A model generated the notes under the pieces. The model had not been told where the DNA came from and ran no database searches. It saw only the letters and a list, made by a program, of their open reading frames with translations. The translations under genes and the position numbers were made by a program. From Shinella sp. XGS7 (GTDB taxonomy: Bacteria; Pseudomonadota; Gammaproteobacteria; Burkholderiales; Burkholderiaceae_C), in contig NZ_CP084758.1 of assembly GCF_020535565.1 (NCBI RefSeq), positions 3,981,001-4,045,000 on the forward strand: a stretch of DNA of 64,000 bases. The letters are read 5' to 3'. Shown here in pieces: positions 39,047 to 47,613 of the stretch (positions within the stretch are counted from its first letter, which is position 1; every line of letters starts with the position of its first letter).

Positions 39047-39742
39047 ATGAACGAAAGCCTGCAAAACCAATACGGCGCCGCCTATGGCTCCGCGCTGGCC
39101 AGCGACCGCCAGCGCGTGCTGCGCAACACCTACTGGCTGCTGGCCCTGTCCATGGTGCCCACCGTGCTGGGCGCCTGGATCGGTGTGTCCACCGGCATCA
39201 TGGCCAAGATGGGCTTCGGCCTGTCGACCCTGATCTTCTTCGTGGGCGCCTTCGGCCTGATGTTCGTGGTCGAGAAGACCAAGAACAGCAGCACCGGCGT
39301 GGTGGCCCTGCTGGGCTTCACCTTCTTCATGGGCCTGATGCTCTCGCGCCTGCTGGCCCAGATCCTGGGCTTCAAGAACGGCGCCGGCCTGATCATGACC
39401 GCCTTTGGCGGCACCGCTGCCATCTTCTTCGCCATGGCCAGCCTGGCCACGGTGATCAAGCGCGATCTCTCGGGCCTGGGCAAGTTCCTGTTCGTGGGCG
39501 CCATCATCATGCTGGTGGCCGGCGTCGTGAACATGTTCCTGCAGTCCTCGGCCCTGATGCTGACCCTGCTGGTGCTGAGCATGGCCGTGTTCTCGGCCTT
39601 CATGCTCTACGACATCAAGCGCGTGCTGGACGGCGGCGAGACCAACTACATCAGCGCCACCCTGGCCATCTATCTGGATCTCTACAACGTGTTCCAGAGC
39701 CTGCTGTCTCTGCTGGGCATCTTTGGCGGAGAGAGGGACTAA
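39047..39742 (+). CDS. Bax inhibitor-1/YccA family membrane protein (copy 1)
   Basis: This is a 231-residue inner-membrane protein with seven hydrophobic helices. It begins MNESLQNQYGAAYGSALASDRQRVLRNTYWLL and ends with the family's C-terminal block (YDIKRVLDGGETNYISATLAIYLDLYNVFQSLLSLLG), which contains the Asp pair linked to pH/Ca2+ sensing in BsYetJ. E. coli YccA, a relative, is an FtsH substrate and inhibitor. A second paralogue lies at 59935-60645. ATG at 39047 behind GGAGG. Confidence 0.88.
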   Translation: MNESLQNQYGAAYGSALASDRQRVLRNTYWLLALSMVPTVLGAWIGVSTGIMAKMGFGLSTLIFFVGAFGLMFVVEKTKNSSTGVVALLGFTFFMGLMLSRLLAQILGFKNGAGLIMTAFGGTAAIFFAMASLATVIKRDLSGLGKFLFVGAIIMLVAGVVNMFLQSSALMLTLLVLSMAVFSAFMLYDIKRVLDGGETNYISATLAIYLDLYNVFQSLLSLLGIFGGERD

Positions 39743-39748
39743 CACCCC

Positions 39749-39822
39749 CTACCGGCTGCGCCGGCCCCCTCGAGGGGGCGAGTCCGACGGCCCGGCAGAG
39801 CCGGATCCGCGGACTCCGCGCG
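39749..39822. repeat. REP-like structured intergenic element
   Basis: Successive palindromes fill the gap after the BI-1 gene. They are CCGGCTGCGCCGG, the perfect CCCCCTCGAGGGGG, and a longer cruciform in which GAGTCCG pairs with CGGACTC around CCCGGCAGAGCCGG. From memory, elements of this style recur between genes in Comamonadaceae and relatives. Confidence 0.55.
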
Positions 39823-39853
39823 ATGAGCGCCAACTGCGTGGCGCATAAAAACG

Positions 39854-39875
39854 AAAGGGCCTCACGGCCCTTTTT
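39854..39875. terminator. Bidirectional terminator between the BI-1 gene and rlmD
   Basis: AAAGGGCC/GGCCCTTT with a TCAC loop is followed by TTCTGTTT on the + strand. On the - strand TCGTTTTTATG follows. It serves both convergent genes. Confidence 0.75.
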
Positions 39876-39880
39876 CTGTT

Positions 39881-41248
39881 TCAGCGTTCGAAGACCGCAA
39901 TGCTCTCCACATGCGCCGTGTGCGGGAACATATTCACCGCGCTGGCCGCCGTGCAGCGGTAGCCGGCCACATTCACCAGCAGGCCCGCATCGCGCGCCAG
40001 GGTGGCCGGGTTGCAAGACACATAGACGATGCGCTTGGGCGGGGTCCAGCCCGGCGCCAGCGCCGGGTTCTCGGCGATGTCGGCCACGGCCTTGGCCAGG
40101 GCAAAGGCGCCCTCGCGCGGCGGGTCCACCAGCCATTTGTCGGCCACGCCATCGGCGGCCAGCAGCTCGGGCGTCATCTCGAAGAGATTGCGCGCCACGA
40201 AACGGGTCTTGGCCTCCAGGCCGTTGCGGCGGGCATTCTCCCGCGAGCGCTGCACCAGGGCCTCGCTGCCCTCGATGCCCAGCACCTCGCGCGCTTGGGT
40301 GGCCAGCGGCAGGGTGAAGTTGCCCAGACCACAGAACCAGTCGATCACCCGCTCATCCTTGCGCACCTGCAGCAGGCGCAGCGCGCGGCCCACCAGCACG
40401 CTGTTGATGTGCGGATTCACCTGGGTGAAGTCGGTGGGCTTGAAGGGCATGCGCACGCCAAACTCGGGCAGGGTGTAGGCCAGCTCGGGGCCGCCTTCGT
40501 CCAGCAGCTGCACGGTGTCGGGGCCCTTGGGCTGCAGCCACCATTGCACCGCCGGGTGGGCCGCGGCGAAGGCCCGCAGCTTGGCCTTGTCACCCTCGGG
40601 CAGCGGATTCAGATGGCGCAGCACCAGGGCCATCACCGTGGCCTCGCCGTTGTCGCCCATGGCCAGCTCGATCTGCGGCAGGCGGTCGCGTTCCTCCATG
40701 CTGGCGATCAGCTCGCGCAGCGGCATCAGCAGATCGCTGACGCTGGCGGGCACCACCTTGCAGACCTGCATATCGGCCACATAGCGGCTCTTGCGCTCAT
40801 GGAAGCCGATCAGCACCACGCCCTTCTTGGCCACATATCGCACCGAGAAGCGCGCGCGATAGCGATAGCCCCAGGTGGGCCCCTCGATGGGGCGCAGCAG
40901 GGTCTCGGGCTTGACCTTGCCCAGATGCCAGAGGTTGTCCTCCACCACGCGCTGCTTCACCGCCACCTGGGCACCGGCGTGCAGATGCTGCATCTTGCAG
41001 CCGCCGCAGGCGCCGGCATGCAGGCCGAAATGCGGGCAGCCCGGCGTCACGCGCTGCGAGCTCTCGCGCCGCAGGGCCATCAGCGTGCCCTGCTCCCAGT
41101 TGTTTTTCTTGCGGCCGACGCTGACCTGCACCTCTTCGCCGGGCAGGGCGCCATCGATGAAGACCACCTTGCCCTCGGTATTGCGGGCCACGCCCTGCGC
41201 CTCGAGGTCCAGGGCCTCGACCTTCAGCCATTCGTTCTCTTGCGTCAT
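39881..41248 (-). CDS. rlmD: 23S rRNA (uracil1939-C5)-methyltransferase RlmD
   Basis: This is a 455-residue SAM-dependent RNA methyltransferase with a 4Fe-4S cluster. It has an N-terminal TRAM domain (about residues 5-60), cluster Cys at 71, 81 and 84 ([14 protein letters not shown]) plus a later Cys in MQVCKVV, the SAM site [16 protein letters not shown], and the catalytic [10 protein letters not shown] near the end. Length matches the family. ATG at 41248. It is monocistronic between a terminator and rpoS. Confidence 0.93.
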   Translation of the reverse strand: MTQENEWLKVEALDLEAQGVARNTEGKVVFIDGALPGEEVQVSVGRKKNNWEQGTLMALRRESSQRVTPGCPHFGLHAGACGGCKMQHLHAGAQVAVKQRVVEDNLWHLGKVKPETLLRPIEGPTWGYRYRARFSVRYVAKKGVVLIGFHERKSRYVADMQVCKVVPASVSDLLMPLRELIASMEERDRLPQIELAMGDNGEATVMALVLRHLNPLPEGDKAKLRAFAAAHPAVQWWLQPKGPDTVQLLDEGGPELAYTLPEFGVRMPFKPTDFTQVNPHINSVLVGRALRLLQVRKDERVIDWFCGLGNFTLPLATQAREVLGIEGSEALVQRSRENARRNGLEAKTRFVARNLFEMTPELLAADGVADKWLVDPPREGAFALAKAVADIAENPALAPGWTPPKRIVYVSCNPATLARDAGLLVNVAGYRCTAASAVNMFPHTAHVESIAVFER

Positions 41249-41304
41249 GGCGCGCGATTATCCCAGGCTCGCCGGGTGCGCCCGCGCGGGACGCGACGCA
41301 GGCC

Positions 41305-42384
41305 TCAGAAGATGGCGTCGCGATTGATGCCGTGGCGCTGCATATTGCGCTTGAGCTTGTTCAGCGCCTCAATCTGGATCTGGCGGATGCGCTCGCGCGT
41401 CAGCCCCAGGCGGATGGCCAGCACATCCAGGGTCTCGGGCTCGCGGTCCGCCAGGCCGTAGCGGCCGGCCAGCACCTCGCGCTCGCGCTCATTGAGCGCC
41501 GCCATGCCATGGGCCAGCAAGGCCTCCAGCTCATGGCTCAGACGGTGGCCCAGCGGGTCCACCGCCTGCTCGTCGGCCACCAGATCCATCATGGACTCGC
41601 CGCCCTCACCATTGCGGTCCACCGGCGAGTCCAGCGAGCTGGGCAGCTCGGCATAGGCCAGCAGATCGGACACATGAGACAGGGGCAGGTTCAGGCGCGC
41701 GGCGATCTCCTCGGCGCGCACCACGGCCTCCTGGCCGTCCTGGCTGCGCAGCGCCTCCAGCGCACGCCGCGCCTTCAGCACCTGGTTGAGCTCGCGCACG
41801 ATGTGCACCGGCAGACGCACCAGGCGCGCCTGGTGCATCAGGGCGCGTTCGATGCTCTGGCGTATCCACCAGCTGGCATAGGTGGAGAAACGGAAACCGC
41901 GCTCCGGCTCGAACTTGCCGATGGCATGCATCAGACCGAGATTGCCCTCCTCGATCAGATCGCTCATGGGCAGGCCGCGGCCCAGATAGTTCTTGGCAAT
42001 GCTGACCACGAGCCGCAGGTTGTGCTCGATCATGGACTGGCGCGCGGCGAATTCGCCGGCGCGGGCGCGCACCGCCGTCTCGTACTCTTCCTGGGGGGTC
42101 AGCAGCGGGGTGCGGCGGATGTCGCGCAGATAGGCCTGCAGCGCATTGCCCAGCTCCAGTTCGGCGCCAGGGGTGCCGGCGGCGCGGGCTGCGCTGCTGG
42201 CTCGCAGCACCTCGGCGTCCTCGTCCTCCTCGCTGGGCGCGGGAGGAGGCGCCGCGCTGGCGCCATCATCTTCGTCAGGCAGCGCGGCCGGCAGGGCCTC
42301 GAGATCCTGCAGGCGCAGCGGCCCGGGGGGAACAAATCCGGCTGGCCGCGCCGCGGGGCTTGTGTGCAAAGAAGACTGCTTCAT
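41305..42384 (-). CDS. rpoS: RNA polymerase sigma factor RpoS
   Basis: This is a 359-residue stationary-phase/general-stress sigma factor. It has an unusually Pro/Ala/Asp-rich N-terminal region of about 85 residues. Region 1.2 follows ([21 protein letters not shown]), then region 2 ([36 protein letters not shown] is spread over residues 140-185), region 3, and region 4 with the helix-turn-helix [19 protein letters not shown]. Location behind nlpD in the surE-pcm-nlpD-rpoS cluster confirms RpoS over RpoH/RpoD. In gammaproteobacteria its promoter lies inside nlpD; the same is likely here. Confidence 0.95.
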   Translation of the reverse strand: MKQSSLHTSPAARPAGFVPPGPLRLQDLEALPAALPDEDDGASAAPPPAPSEEDEDAEVLRASSAARAAGTPGAELELGNALQAYLRDIRRTPLLTPQEEYETAVRARAGEFAARQSMIEHNLRLVVSIAKNYLGRGLPMSDLIEEGNLGLMHAIGKFEPERGFRFSTYASWWIRQSIERALMHQARLVRLPVHIVRELNQVLKARRALEALRSQDGQEAVVRAEEIAARLNLPLSHVSDLLAYAELPSSLDSPVDRNGEGGESMMDLVADEQAVDPLGHRLSHELEALLAHGMAALNEREREVLAGRYGLADREPETLDVLAIRLGLTRERIRQIQIEALNKLKRNMQRHGINRDAIF

Positions 42385-42414
42385 GATCCTTGCTCATCGC
42401 CCCCATGCTGTGTC

Positions 42415-43305
42415 CTAACGGGCTGGCAGCAGCTTGGCCGGATCGATGGGCTTGCCCTGCTTGCGCACCTCGAAGTGAAGTTTCACTTGATCGGCGTCGC
42501 TGGCCCCCATCTCGGCAATCTTCTGCCCCTTGCGCACAGCCTGATCCTCCTTGACCAGCAAGGTCTGGTTGTGCGCGTAGGCCGTCAGGTAAGTCGCGTT
42601 GTGCTTGATGATGACCAGATTGCCGTAGCCGCGCAAGCCCGAACCCGCGTAAACCACGCGGCCATCGGCCGCAGCCAGCACCGGGTCGCCGGCCTTGCCA
42701 CTGAAGGCCAGGCCCTTGTTGCGTGCCTCGTCGAACCCGGCGGTCACCGGGCCGCTGGCGGGCCAGCCCCAGGGCAGATCATCATCGCCGCCGGCAGCAG
42801 CCGGCGCCGGTGCGGGCGTGCTGGGCGCCGAGGCGGCGGGCGACTGCGCGCTTGACGCGGCGGAGGCTGCCGGCCTGCTGTCCAGCGGACGGCTCTCGAC
42901 CTTGGCCGAGGCCACCGGGCGCGCGCTCACGGCGCCGGCGTCGATGCCTGGCGGCACCACGCGCAAGACCTGACCCACCTCGATGCGGTTGGCGTTCTCC
43001 AGCTCGTTCCACTTGACCAGATCACGCCAGTTCTGGCCGTTCTCCAGCGCGATGCGGATCAGGGTGTCACCCTGCTTCACCGTGTAGTAGCCGGGCTTGC
43101 CGGCGTTCTCGGCGCCGGGCAGCGGCTTGGTGTCGGTCGTGGGCGCCGGGCTCGGCGCGGGGGCCGGCACGCTGCTGCGCGCGCCGCCGCTGATGGGCCG
43201 GTCCTCCACAGGGGCCTTGTGCTTGGGCGAGGCACAGCCCGCCAGGATGGACACAAGTGCGAGAGCGGACAGGGCCGCCGGAATCCGGTTCGTGTTGTAT
43301 TGCAT
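42415..43305 (-). CDS. nlpD: NlpD-like LysM/M23 lipoprotein, amidase activator
   Basis: This is a 296-residue outer-membrane lipoprotein that activates cell-wall amidases at division. Start at ATG 43305 (MQYNTNRIPAALSALALV) gives a proper signal peptide with lipobox LAGC; an upstream GTG at 43347 overlapping pcm would bury it. It has a LysM domain (YYTVKQGDTLIRIA...IEVGQVLRV), a Ser/Ala/Pro linker, then an M23 fold. The usual zinc ligands are lost (NKGLAFSG where active enzymes have H..D), as expected for a non-catalytic NlpD/EnvC-type activator. Confidence 0.92.
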   Translation of the reverse strand: MQYNTNRIPAALSALALVSILAGCASPKHKAPVEDRPISGGARSSVPAPAPSPAPTTDTKPLPGAENAGKPGYYTVKQGDTLIRIALENGQNWRDLVKWNELENANRIEVGQVLRVVPPGIDAGAVSARPVASAKVESRPLDSRPAASAASSAQSPAASAPSTPAPAPAAAGGDDDLPWGWPASGPVTAGFDEARNKGLAFSGKAGDPVLAAADGRVVYAGSGLRGYGNLVIIKHNATYLTAYAHNQTLLVKEDQAVRKGQKIAEMGASDADQVKLHFEVRKQGKPIDPAKLLPAR

Positions 43306-43343
43306 GCTTGAAGCGTTTCCAGGCGCCGGCAAAGGCGCGGAAT

Positions 43344-44168
43344 TCACATGACGCCCGATTTTAGGGGCACGAACAGCACCGGTTCATGAACCGTGCGAAC
43401 AAGGCGCGAGGCACCGGCCTCCACCACATGGTCCACCACCACCAGCACCTGGCCGCGGCCGCCCGGCGCCTGCATGGGCGCCACCAGACGTCCGCCCGGG
43501 GCCAGCTGGGCCAGCCAGGGCTCGGGCAGGTCCTCGCCACCGGCCGCGGCAATGATGGCGTCATAAGGGCCGGCACCGGCATGACCCAGGCGCCCATCGC
43601 CATAGATCAGGCGAATCTGGCGCAGCAGACCCAGCCCCTGCAGATGGCCCTGGGCCTTGTCGTGCAGAGGGCGCAGGCGCTCGATGCTCACCACCTGGCG
43701 CGCGAGTGCGGCCAGCACCGCGGCCTGGTAGCCGCAGCCGGTGCCGATCTCCAGCACCCGGCCCAGCTGGCCCGCGCTGCGGGCGGTGGCGCCGGCCATC
43801 AGCAGCTCGATCATGCGGCCCACCACCGAGGGCTTGGAGATGGTCTGGCCATGGCCGATGGGCAGGCTGGTGTCCTCATAGGCCTGGATGGCCAGGGCAC
43901 TGTCCACGAACTCGTGGCGCGGCACGCTGGCCAGGGCTTGCAGCACACGCTCGTCCTTGAGCCCCTCGCGCTGCAGGCGCTGCACCATGCGCAGGCGCAC
44001 GCCGGCCGAGTCCAGCCCCAGGCCGCTGGGCGCACTCAGGCGCGCCGCGTCCTGGGCGGCCTGATGCAGCGGGCGCTGCGGGCGCAGCAGCTCGCGCGCG
44101 GGCCGCGCCGGCTGCGAGCCCAGCTTGTCCAGCGGCAGCGGAAAACGGCGCTTGGGCGCCTCGCTCAT
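43344..44168 (-). CDS. pcm: Protein-L-isoaspartate O-methyltransferase Pcm
   Basis: This 274-residue SAM methyltransferase starts repair of isoaspartyl residues in ageing proteins. It has an N-terminal extension of about 55 basic residues compared with E. coli Pcm. Hallmarks are the VPRHEFVD and QTISKPSVV blocks, the SAM motif RVLEIGTGCGYQAAVLA, and DAIIAAAGGEDLPEPWLAQL. It lies between surE and nlpD. A second, shorter Pcm-type gene starts off the right edge of the window. Confidence 0.94.
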   Translation of the reverse strand: MSEAPKRRFPLPLDKLGSQPARPARELLRPQRPLHQAAQDAARLSAPSGLGLDSAGVRLRMVQRLQREGLKDERVLQALASVPRHEFVDSALAIQAYEDTSLPIGHGQTISKPSVVGRMIELLMAGATARSAGQLGRVLEIGTGCGYQAAVLAALARQVVSIERLRPLHDKAQGHLQGLGLLRQIRLIYGDGRLGHAGAGPYDAIIAAAGGEDLPEPWLAQLAPGGRLVAPMQAPGGRGQVLVVVDHVVEAGASRLVRTVHEPVLFVPLKSGVM

Positions 44169-44208
44169 GATGCGGTCCTTGGGCGGCGAAGCGCGGCCGT
44201 GTCTCGCA

Positions 44209-44958
44209 TCACGCCTCCAGCCCCAGGCGCTGACGCCAGGCCGGCAGGCCGGCGTGGTCGGTCAGATCCACCTGCAGCGGCGTGATCGAGATCTGGCCGT
44301 TGGCCGTGGCATGGAAGTCCGTGCCCTCCCCGGCCTCGCGGGCGTCACCGGCCGGGCCGATCCAGTAGATGGGTTCACCGCGCGGATTGGTCTGGCGGAT
44401 CACCGCCTCGCTGGCGTGGCGGCGCCCCAGGCGGGTGATGCGCCGCGGCAGGCTGGCGGCATCGGCACGGTTGGGGATGTTCACATTGAGCAGAAAGGGG
44501 TGGCCCAGGCCGCCCGCGATCACCTGCTCGACGATGGCGCGCGCGGCCTGCGCAGCGGCCTCCAGCTCGCCCCAGCCCTTGTCCGCCTGGGAGAAGGCGA
44601 TGGACGGGATGCCAAAGAGGAAGCCTTCGGTGGCCGCTGCCACGGTGCCGGAGTAGAGCGTGTCGTCGCCCATATTGGCGCCGTTGTTGATGCCCGAGAG
44701 CACCAGGTCGGGCCGGTAGTCCAGCAGGCCGGTCAGCGCCACGTGCACGCAGTCCGAGGGCGTGCCGTTGACATAGCGGAAGCCATTGGCCGCCGTGTAG
44801 ACCGACAGGGGCCGGCCCAGGGTCAGGGCATTGGAGGTGCCGCTGGCGTTCTGTTCGGGGGCGATCACATCGATCTGCCCCAGCCCTTCACAAGCCTTCA
44901 CCAGGGCCGCAAGGCCCGGCGCCAGATAGCCGTCGTCGTTCGCAATGAGGATACGCAT
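44209..44958 (-). CDS. surE: 5'/3'-nucleotidase SurE
   Basis: This is a 249-residue metal-dependent nucleotidase/exopolyphosphatase linked to stationary-phase survival. The N-terminal metal site is [13 protein letters not shown] (Asp8, Asp9), and further ligands are in [20 protein letters not shown]. It is the first gene of the surE-pcm-nlpD-rpoS cluster. ATG at 44958. It is divergent from the quinone oxidoreductase gene. Confidence 0.95.
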   Translation of the reverse strand: MRILIANDDGYLAPGLAALVKACEGLGQIDVIAPEQNASGTSNALTLGRPLSVYTAANGFRYVNGTPSDCVHVALTGLLDYRPDLVLSGINNGANMGDDTLYSGTVAAATEGFLFGIPSIAFSQADKGWGELEAAAQAARAIVEQVIAGGLGHPFLLNVNIPNRADAASLPRRITRLGRRHASEAVIRQTNPRGEPIYWIGPAGDAREAGEGTDFHATANGQISITPLQVDLTDHAGLPAWRQRLGLEA

Positions 44959-45054
44959 GATGCAGCCATTGTAGGCAGCGCGTCACCTGCGCGACCCCTT
45001 GGCAACCCGCCCCTGCCTATCATCGCCCGCCGGAACTGACGAGGAGCGAACACC

Positions 45055-46035
45055 ATGCAAGCCTGGCTGTGCGAAAACCCTGTGGGCGTGGATGCCCTGA
45101 GCTGGAAGGAACTGCCCACGCCGGAGCCAGGCCCGGGCCAGATCCGCGTGGCCATACGCGCGGCCAGCCTCAACTTCCCCGACCTGCTGATCGTGCAGGG
45201 CAAGTACCAGGTCAAGCCGCCCACGCCCTTCGTGCCAGGCGCCGAGTTCGCCGGCGTGGTGGAGGCGGCGGGCGAAGGCGTGCGCCATCTCAAGCCCGGT
45301 GATGCGGTGGCGGCCTTTGCCGGCACCGGCGGTTTCGGCAGCCATGCCTGCCTGCCCGCGGCTCAGGCCCTGCCCCTGCCGCCGGGCTTTCCCTTCGAGG
45401 ATGCGGCCGCCTTTCTCTGCACCTACGCCACCAGCCACCACGCCCTGCTGGACCGCGCCGCCCTGCAGCCCGGCGAAACCGTGCTGGTGCTGGGCGCGGC
45501 CGGCGGCGTGGGCACGGCGGCCATCCAGATCGCCAAGGCCGCGGGCGCACGCGTGATCGCGGCCACGTCCTCCGACGAGAAGAATGCCCGCTGCCTGGCC
45601 CTGGGTGCCGATGCCGTCATCAACTACAGCCGCGGCCAGCTGCGCGAGGAGCTCAAGACCCTGACCGGTGGACGCGGGCCGGATGTGATCTACGACCCCG
45701 TGGGTGGCGATCTGGCCGAGGCGGCCTTTCGCAGCATCGCCTGGCGCGGCCGCTATCTGGTGGTGGGCTTTGCCCAGGGCCAGATCCCCGCCCTGCCCCT
45801 GAACCTGACCCTGCTCAAGGGCGCCTCCCTGGTGGGCGTGTTCTGGGGCGAGTTCGCGCGCCGCGAACCGGCCCGCAACGCCCAAATGCTGGGCGAGCTG
45901 GCCGCCTGGTACGCCCAGGGCAAGGTCAAGCCCGTGCTCGATGCGGTGCTGCCCATGCAGGAGCTGCCGGCGGCCTTTGCCCGCATGAGCAGCCGCCAGG
46001 TGGTGGGCAAGCTGGTGCTGCGCATGCCGACCTGA
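45055..46035 (+). CDS. NADPH:quinone oxidoreductase-type (zinc-free MDR) enzyme
   Basis: This is a 326-residue medium-chain dehydrogenase/reductase. The N-terminal GroES-like domain ends in PFVPGAEFAGVVEAAGEGV. The nucleotide site is GAAGGVGTAAIQIAKAAGARVIA, followed by GADAVINYS. No structural or catalytic zinc Cys cluster is present, matching quinone oxidoreductases (QOR/CryZ-like). The real substrate could be a quinone, enone or other electrophile. ATG at 45055 behind GAGGAG. It is transcribed alone. Confidence 0.88.
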   Translation: MQAWLCENPVGVDALSWKELPTPEPGPGQIRVAIRAASLNFPDLLIVQGKYQVKPPTPFVPGAEFAGVVEAAGEGVRHLKPGDAVAAFAGTGGFGSHACLPAAQALPLPPGFPFEDAAAFLCTYATSHHALLDRAALQPGETVLVLGAAGGVGTAAIQIAKAAGARVIAATSSDEKNARCLALGADAVINYSRGQLREELKTLTGGRGPDVIYDPVGGDLAEAAFRSIAWRGRYLVVGFAQGQIPALPLNLTLLKGASLVGVFWGEFARREPARNAQMLGELAAWYAQGKVKPVLDAVLPMQELPAAFARMSSRQVVGKLVLRMPT

Positions 46036-46083
46036 GCGCGCCAGCCCCCGAGCCTGCGGCCATCCGCTGGGCAACATCTCGCA

Positions 46084-46113
46084 ACGCATGCCCTCCTTTT
46101 GCGGGGCATGCGT
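46084..46113. repeat. 10-bp perfect inverted repeat upstream of the LuxR-type regulator
   Basis: ACGCATGCCC (46084-46093) and GGGCATGCGT (46104-46113) are separated by 10 bp. No T-run follows on +. It lies 50 bp upstream of the regulator's ATG and 16 bp before a -10-like TAGGAT (46130-46135), so it could be an operator or the terminator of the preceding gene. Confidence 0.6.
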
Positions 46114-46163
46114 CACAGGCGTTGTGCGCTAGGATGGCGCGCTGAGCGGAACTGCCTCACACC

Positions 46164-46922
46164 ATGGCCGTCAAAGTACTGATCATTGAAGACAACCCCG
46201 TTGCTCGCAGCTTCTTGTGCCGTGTCGTGCGCGAGAGCTTCAGCTACGCCATGGAAATCACAGAGGCTGGCGATCTGGAGGGGGCCCGCCGTCATGTGGC
46301 CCGCCTCAAGGCCGAAAGCCCCGAGCTGGGCTTCAAGCTCATCCTGGTCGACCTCGAACTGCCCGACGGCAATGGCATGGAGTTCCTGGCCGAGCTGGCC
46401 GGCTCGCCCGCCGTCAAAGTCGTCACCACGCTCTACTCCGACGACGACCACCTCTTCCCCGCCCTGCAATGCGGCGCCGACGGTTATCTGCTCAAGGAAG
46501 ACCGCTTCGAGGTGCTGGTGGAAGAGCTGCAGCGCATCGTGCGCGGCCAGCCGCCGCTCTCGCCGGCCATCGCGCGTCGTCTGCTCTCGCATTTCCGCCC
46601 CGGCTCCTCGGGCGATACCGGCCCCATGAGCCTGTCCGGCGGCCTGAATTCCGGCTTCAGCCCACTGTCCTCCTCCAGCGGCAACAGCCACAGCGCCCGC
46701 GGCGTGGTGCTGGACCCGCCGCCCGAGTGGGAGCGCCTGACCCCGCGCGAGAACGAGGTGCTGACCTATCTGAGCAAGGGTTTCACGATCAAGGAGATCG
46801 CGAACCTCATGGGCATCAAGTGGTTCACGGTCAACGATCACATCAAGAGCATCTACAAGAAGCTCAATGTGTCCAGCCGCGCCGAAGCGGCCGTGCTGGC
46901 CAGCAAGCAGGGCCTGGTCTGA
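46164..46922 (+). CDS. NarL/LuxR-family response regulator
   Basis: This is a 252-residue two-component regulator. The receiver domain covers residues 1-130 with the phospho-acceptor Asp63 (ILVDLELPDGNG), the acidic pair in IIEDN and Lys in YLLKED. A Ser/Gly-rich linker of about 50 residues follows, longer than usual (SLSGGLNSGFSPLSSSSGN). The LuxR helix-turn-helix is LTPRENEVLTYLSKGFTIKEIANLM with recognition helix VNDHIKSIYKKLNVSSRAEA. No partner kinase is adjacent, so the signal is unknown. Confidence 0.9.
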   Translation: MAVKVLIIEDNPVARSFLCRVVRESFSYAMEITEAGDLEGARRHVARLKAESPELGFKLILVDLELPDGNGMEFLAELAGSPAVKVVTTLYSDDDHLFPALQCGADGYLLKEDRFEVLVEELQRIVRGQPPLSPAIARRLLSHFRPGSSGDTGPMSLSGGLNSGFSPLSSSSGNSHSARGVVLDPPPEWERLTPRENEVLTYLSKGFTIKEIANLMGIKWFTVNDHIKSIYKKLNVSSRAEAAVLASKQGLV

Positions 46923-46932
46923 GGCCTTGGAG

Positions 46933-46947
46933 CCCCCCCCCCCCCCC
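46933..46947. repeat. C15 homopolymer tract
   Basis: Fifteen consecutive C residues lie 10 bp after the response-regulator stop codon and before its terminator. The length may be variable in the population or poorly resolved by sequencing. Confidence 0.8.
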
Positions 46948-46986
46948 GGAGAGACACAGCAAGACCTGGCCCTCTCCACAATCTGC

Positions 46987-47012
46987 AAAGCCCGCCTCGG
47001 CGGGCTTTTTTG
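46987..47012 (+). terminator. Terminator after the response regulator
   Basis: Stem AAAGCCCGCC/GGCGGGCTTT with a TC loop region is followed by TTTTG. A classical intrinsic terminator. Confidence 0.88.
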
Positions 47013-47068
47013 CGTCCATGGCATGCGAAGCCTATGCTGACAGGCCTCAGAACCCGATGGAGTTGTGC

Positions 47069-47353
47069 ATGGATCCGATCGTCAAACACGCGCCCAAGCG
47101 CCCTCACCTGGCTTTGCTGGCGGCAGGCCTGCTGTCCCTGCTGGGCCTTGCCGCCACGGCCGGCGCCCTGTGGCTGAGCCCCAGCCGCCCTGCTCAGGCG
47201 CAGACGCCGGTACCACTGGCTCCGCCCGCCTGCCAGTGCACCGTGAGCGAGCTCAAGATCGGCGGTTCAAGCTACACGCCCATCTCCAACTGCCAGTGCG
47301 GCGCGCTGCAATGCGTGGCCTATGGCAGCAGTCAGCTGCAGTGCCTGAAGTAG
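47069..47353 (+). CDS. Small exported Cys-rich protein, unknown
   Basis: This is a 94-residue protein starting MDPIVKHAPKRPHLALL. The ATG at 47069 has GGAG 8 nt upstream; an in-frame ATG at 47057 would add MELC. A single hydrophobic helix (about residues 15-40) is followed by an Ala/Gln cleavage-like region (RPAQAQTP). The mature part of about 43 residues has six Cys arranged as two CQC motifs and two later single Cys, suggesting three disulfides or a metal site in the periplasm. I do not recognise the family. It has its own terminator downstream and no operon partners. Confidence 0.6.
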   Translation: MDPIVKHAPKRPHLALLAAGLLSLLGLAATAGALWLSPSRPAQAQTPVPLAPPACQCTVSELKIGGSSYTPISNCQCGALQCVAYGSSQLQCLK

Positions 47354-47383
47354 GCAGGCCGGGCAAGCGCAGCGCGCAAAGCA

Positions 47384-47422
47384 AAAAGGCCGACATCTTG
47401 CGATGTCGACCTTTTCATTTTT
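47384..47422. terminator. Bidirectional terminator shared with tRNA-His
   Basis: Stem AAAAGGCCGACATC/GATGTCGACCTTTT (one mismatch) has a TTGC loop. A and T runs on both sides serve the small Cys-rich gene on + and tRNA-His on -. Confidence 0.85.
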
Positions 47423-47425
47423 GGG

Positions 47426-47502
47426 TGGGGTGGCTAATGGGACTCGAACCCACGACAACCAGAATCACAATCTGGGACTCTACCAACTGAGCTATAGCCA
47501 CC
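47426..47502 (-). tRNA. tRNA-His (GTG)
   Basis: The - strand folds as a full cloverleaf. The acceptor stem GTGGCTA/TAGCCAC has the extra 5' G typical of tRNA-His and an encoded CCA end. The D-arm is AGCTCAGTTGGTAGAGT, the anticodon loop ATTGTGATT carries GTG, and the T-arm contains GTGGGTTCGAATCCCAT. It lies after ppiD. Confidence 0.96.
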
Positions 47503-47613
47503 GCAGAGACATAGATTATAGACAGAAATTAAACGCTGGGAAGAGATTTTCGCGAGACTGACTCAAAAAAATCTAGCGAAGCGCTTCCAGCCTTCAATCC
47601 ACCGCCCGAACGC

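Noticed and set aside
46217-47353. One long + strand frame joining the regulator region to the Cys-rich gene
   Set aside because: Most of it is an out-of-frame shadow of the response regulator; only the final segment from 47069 has its own ribosome site and signal sequence.
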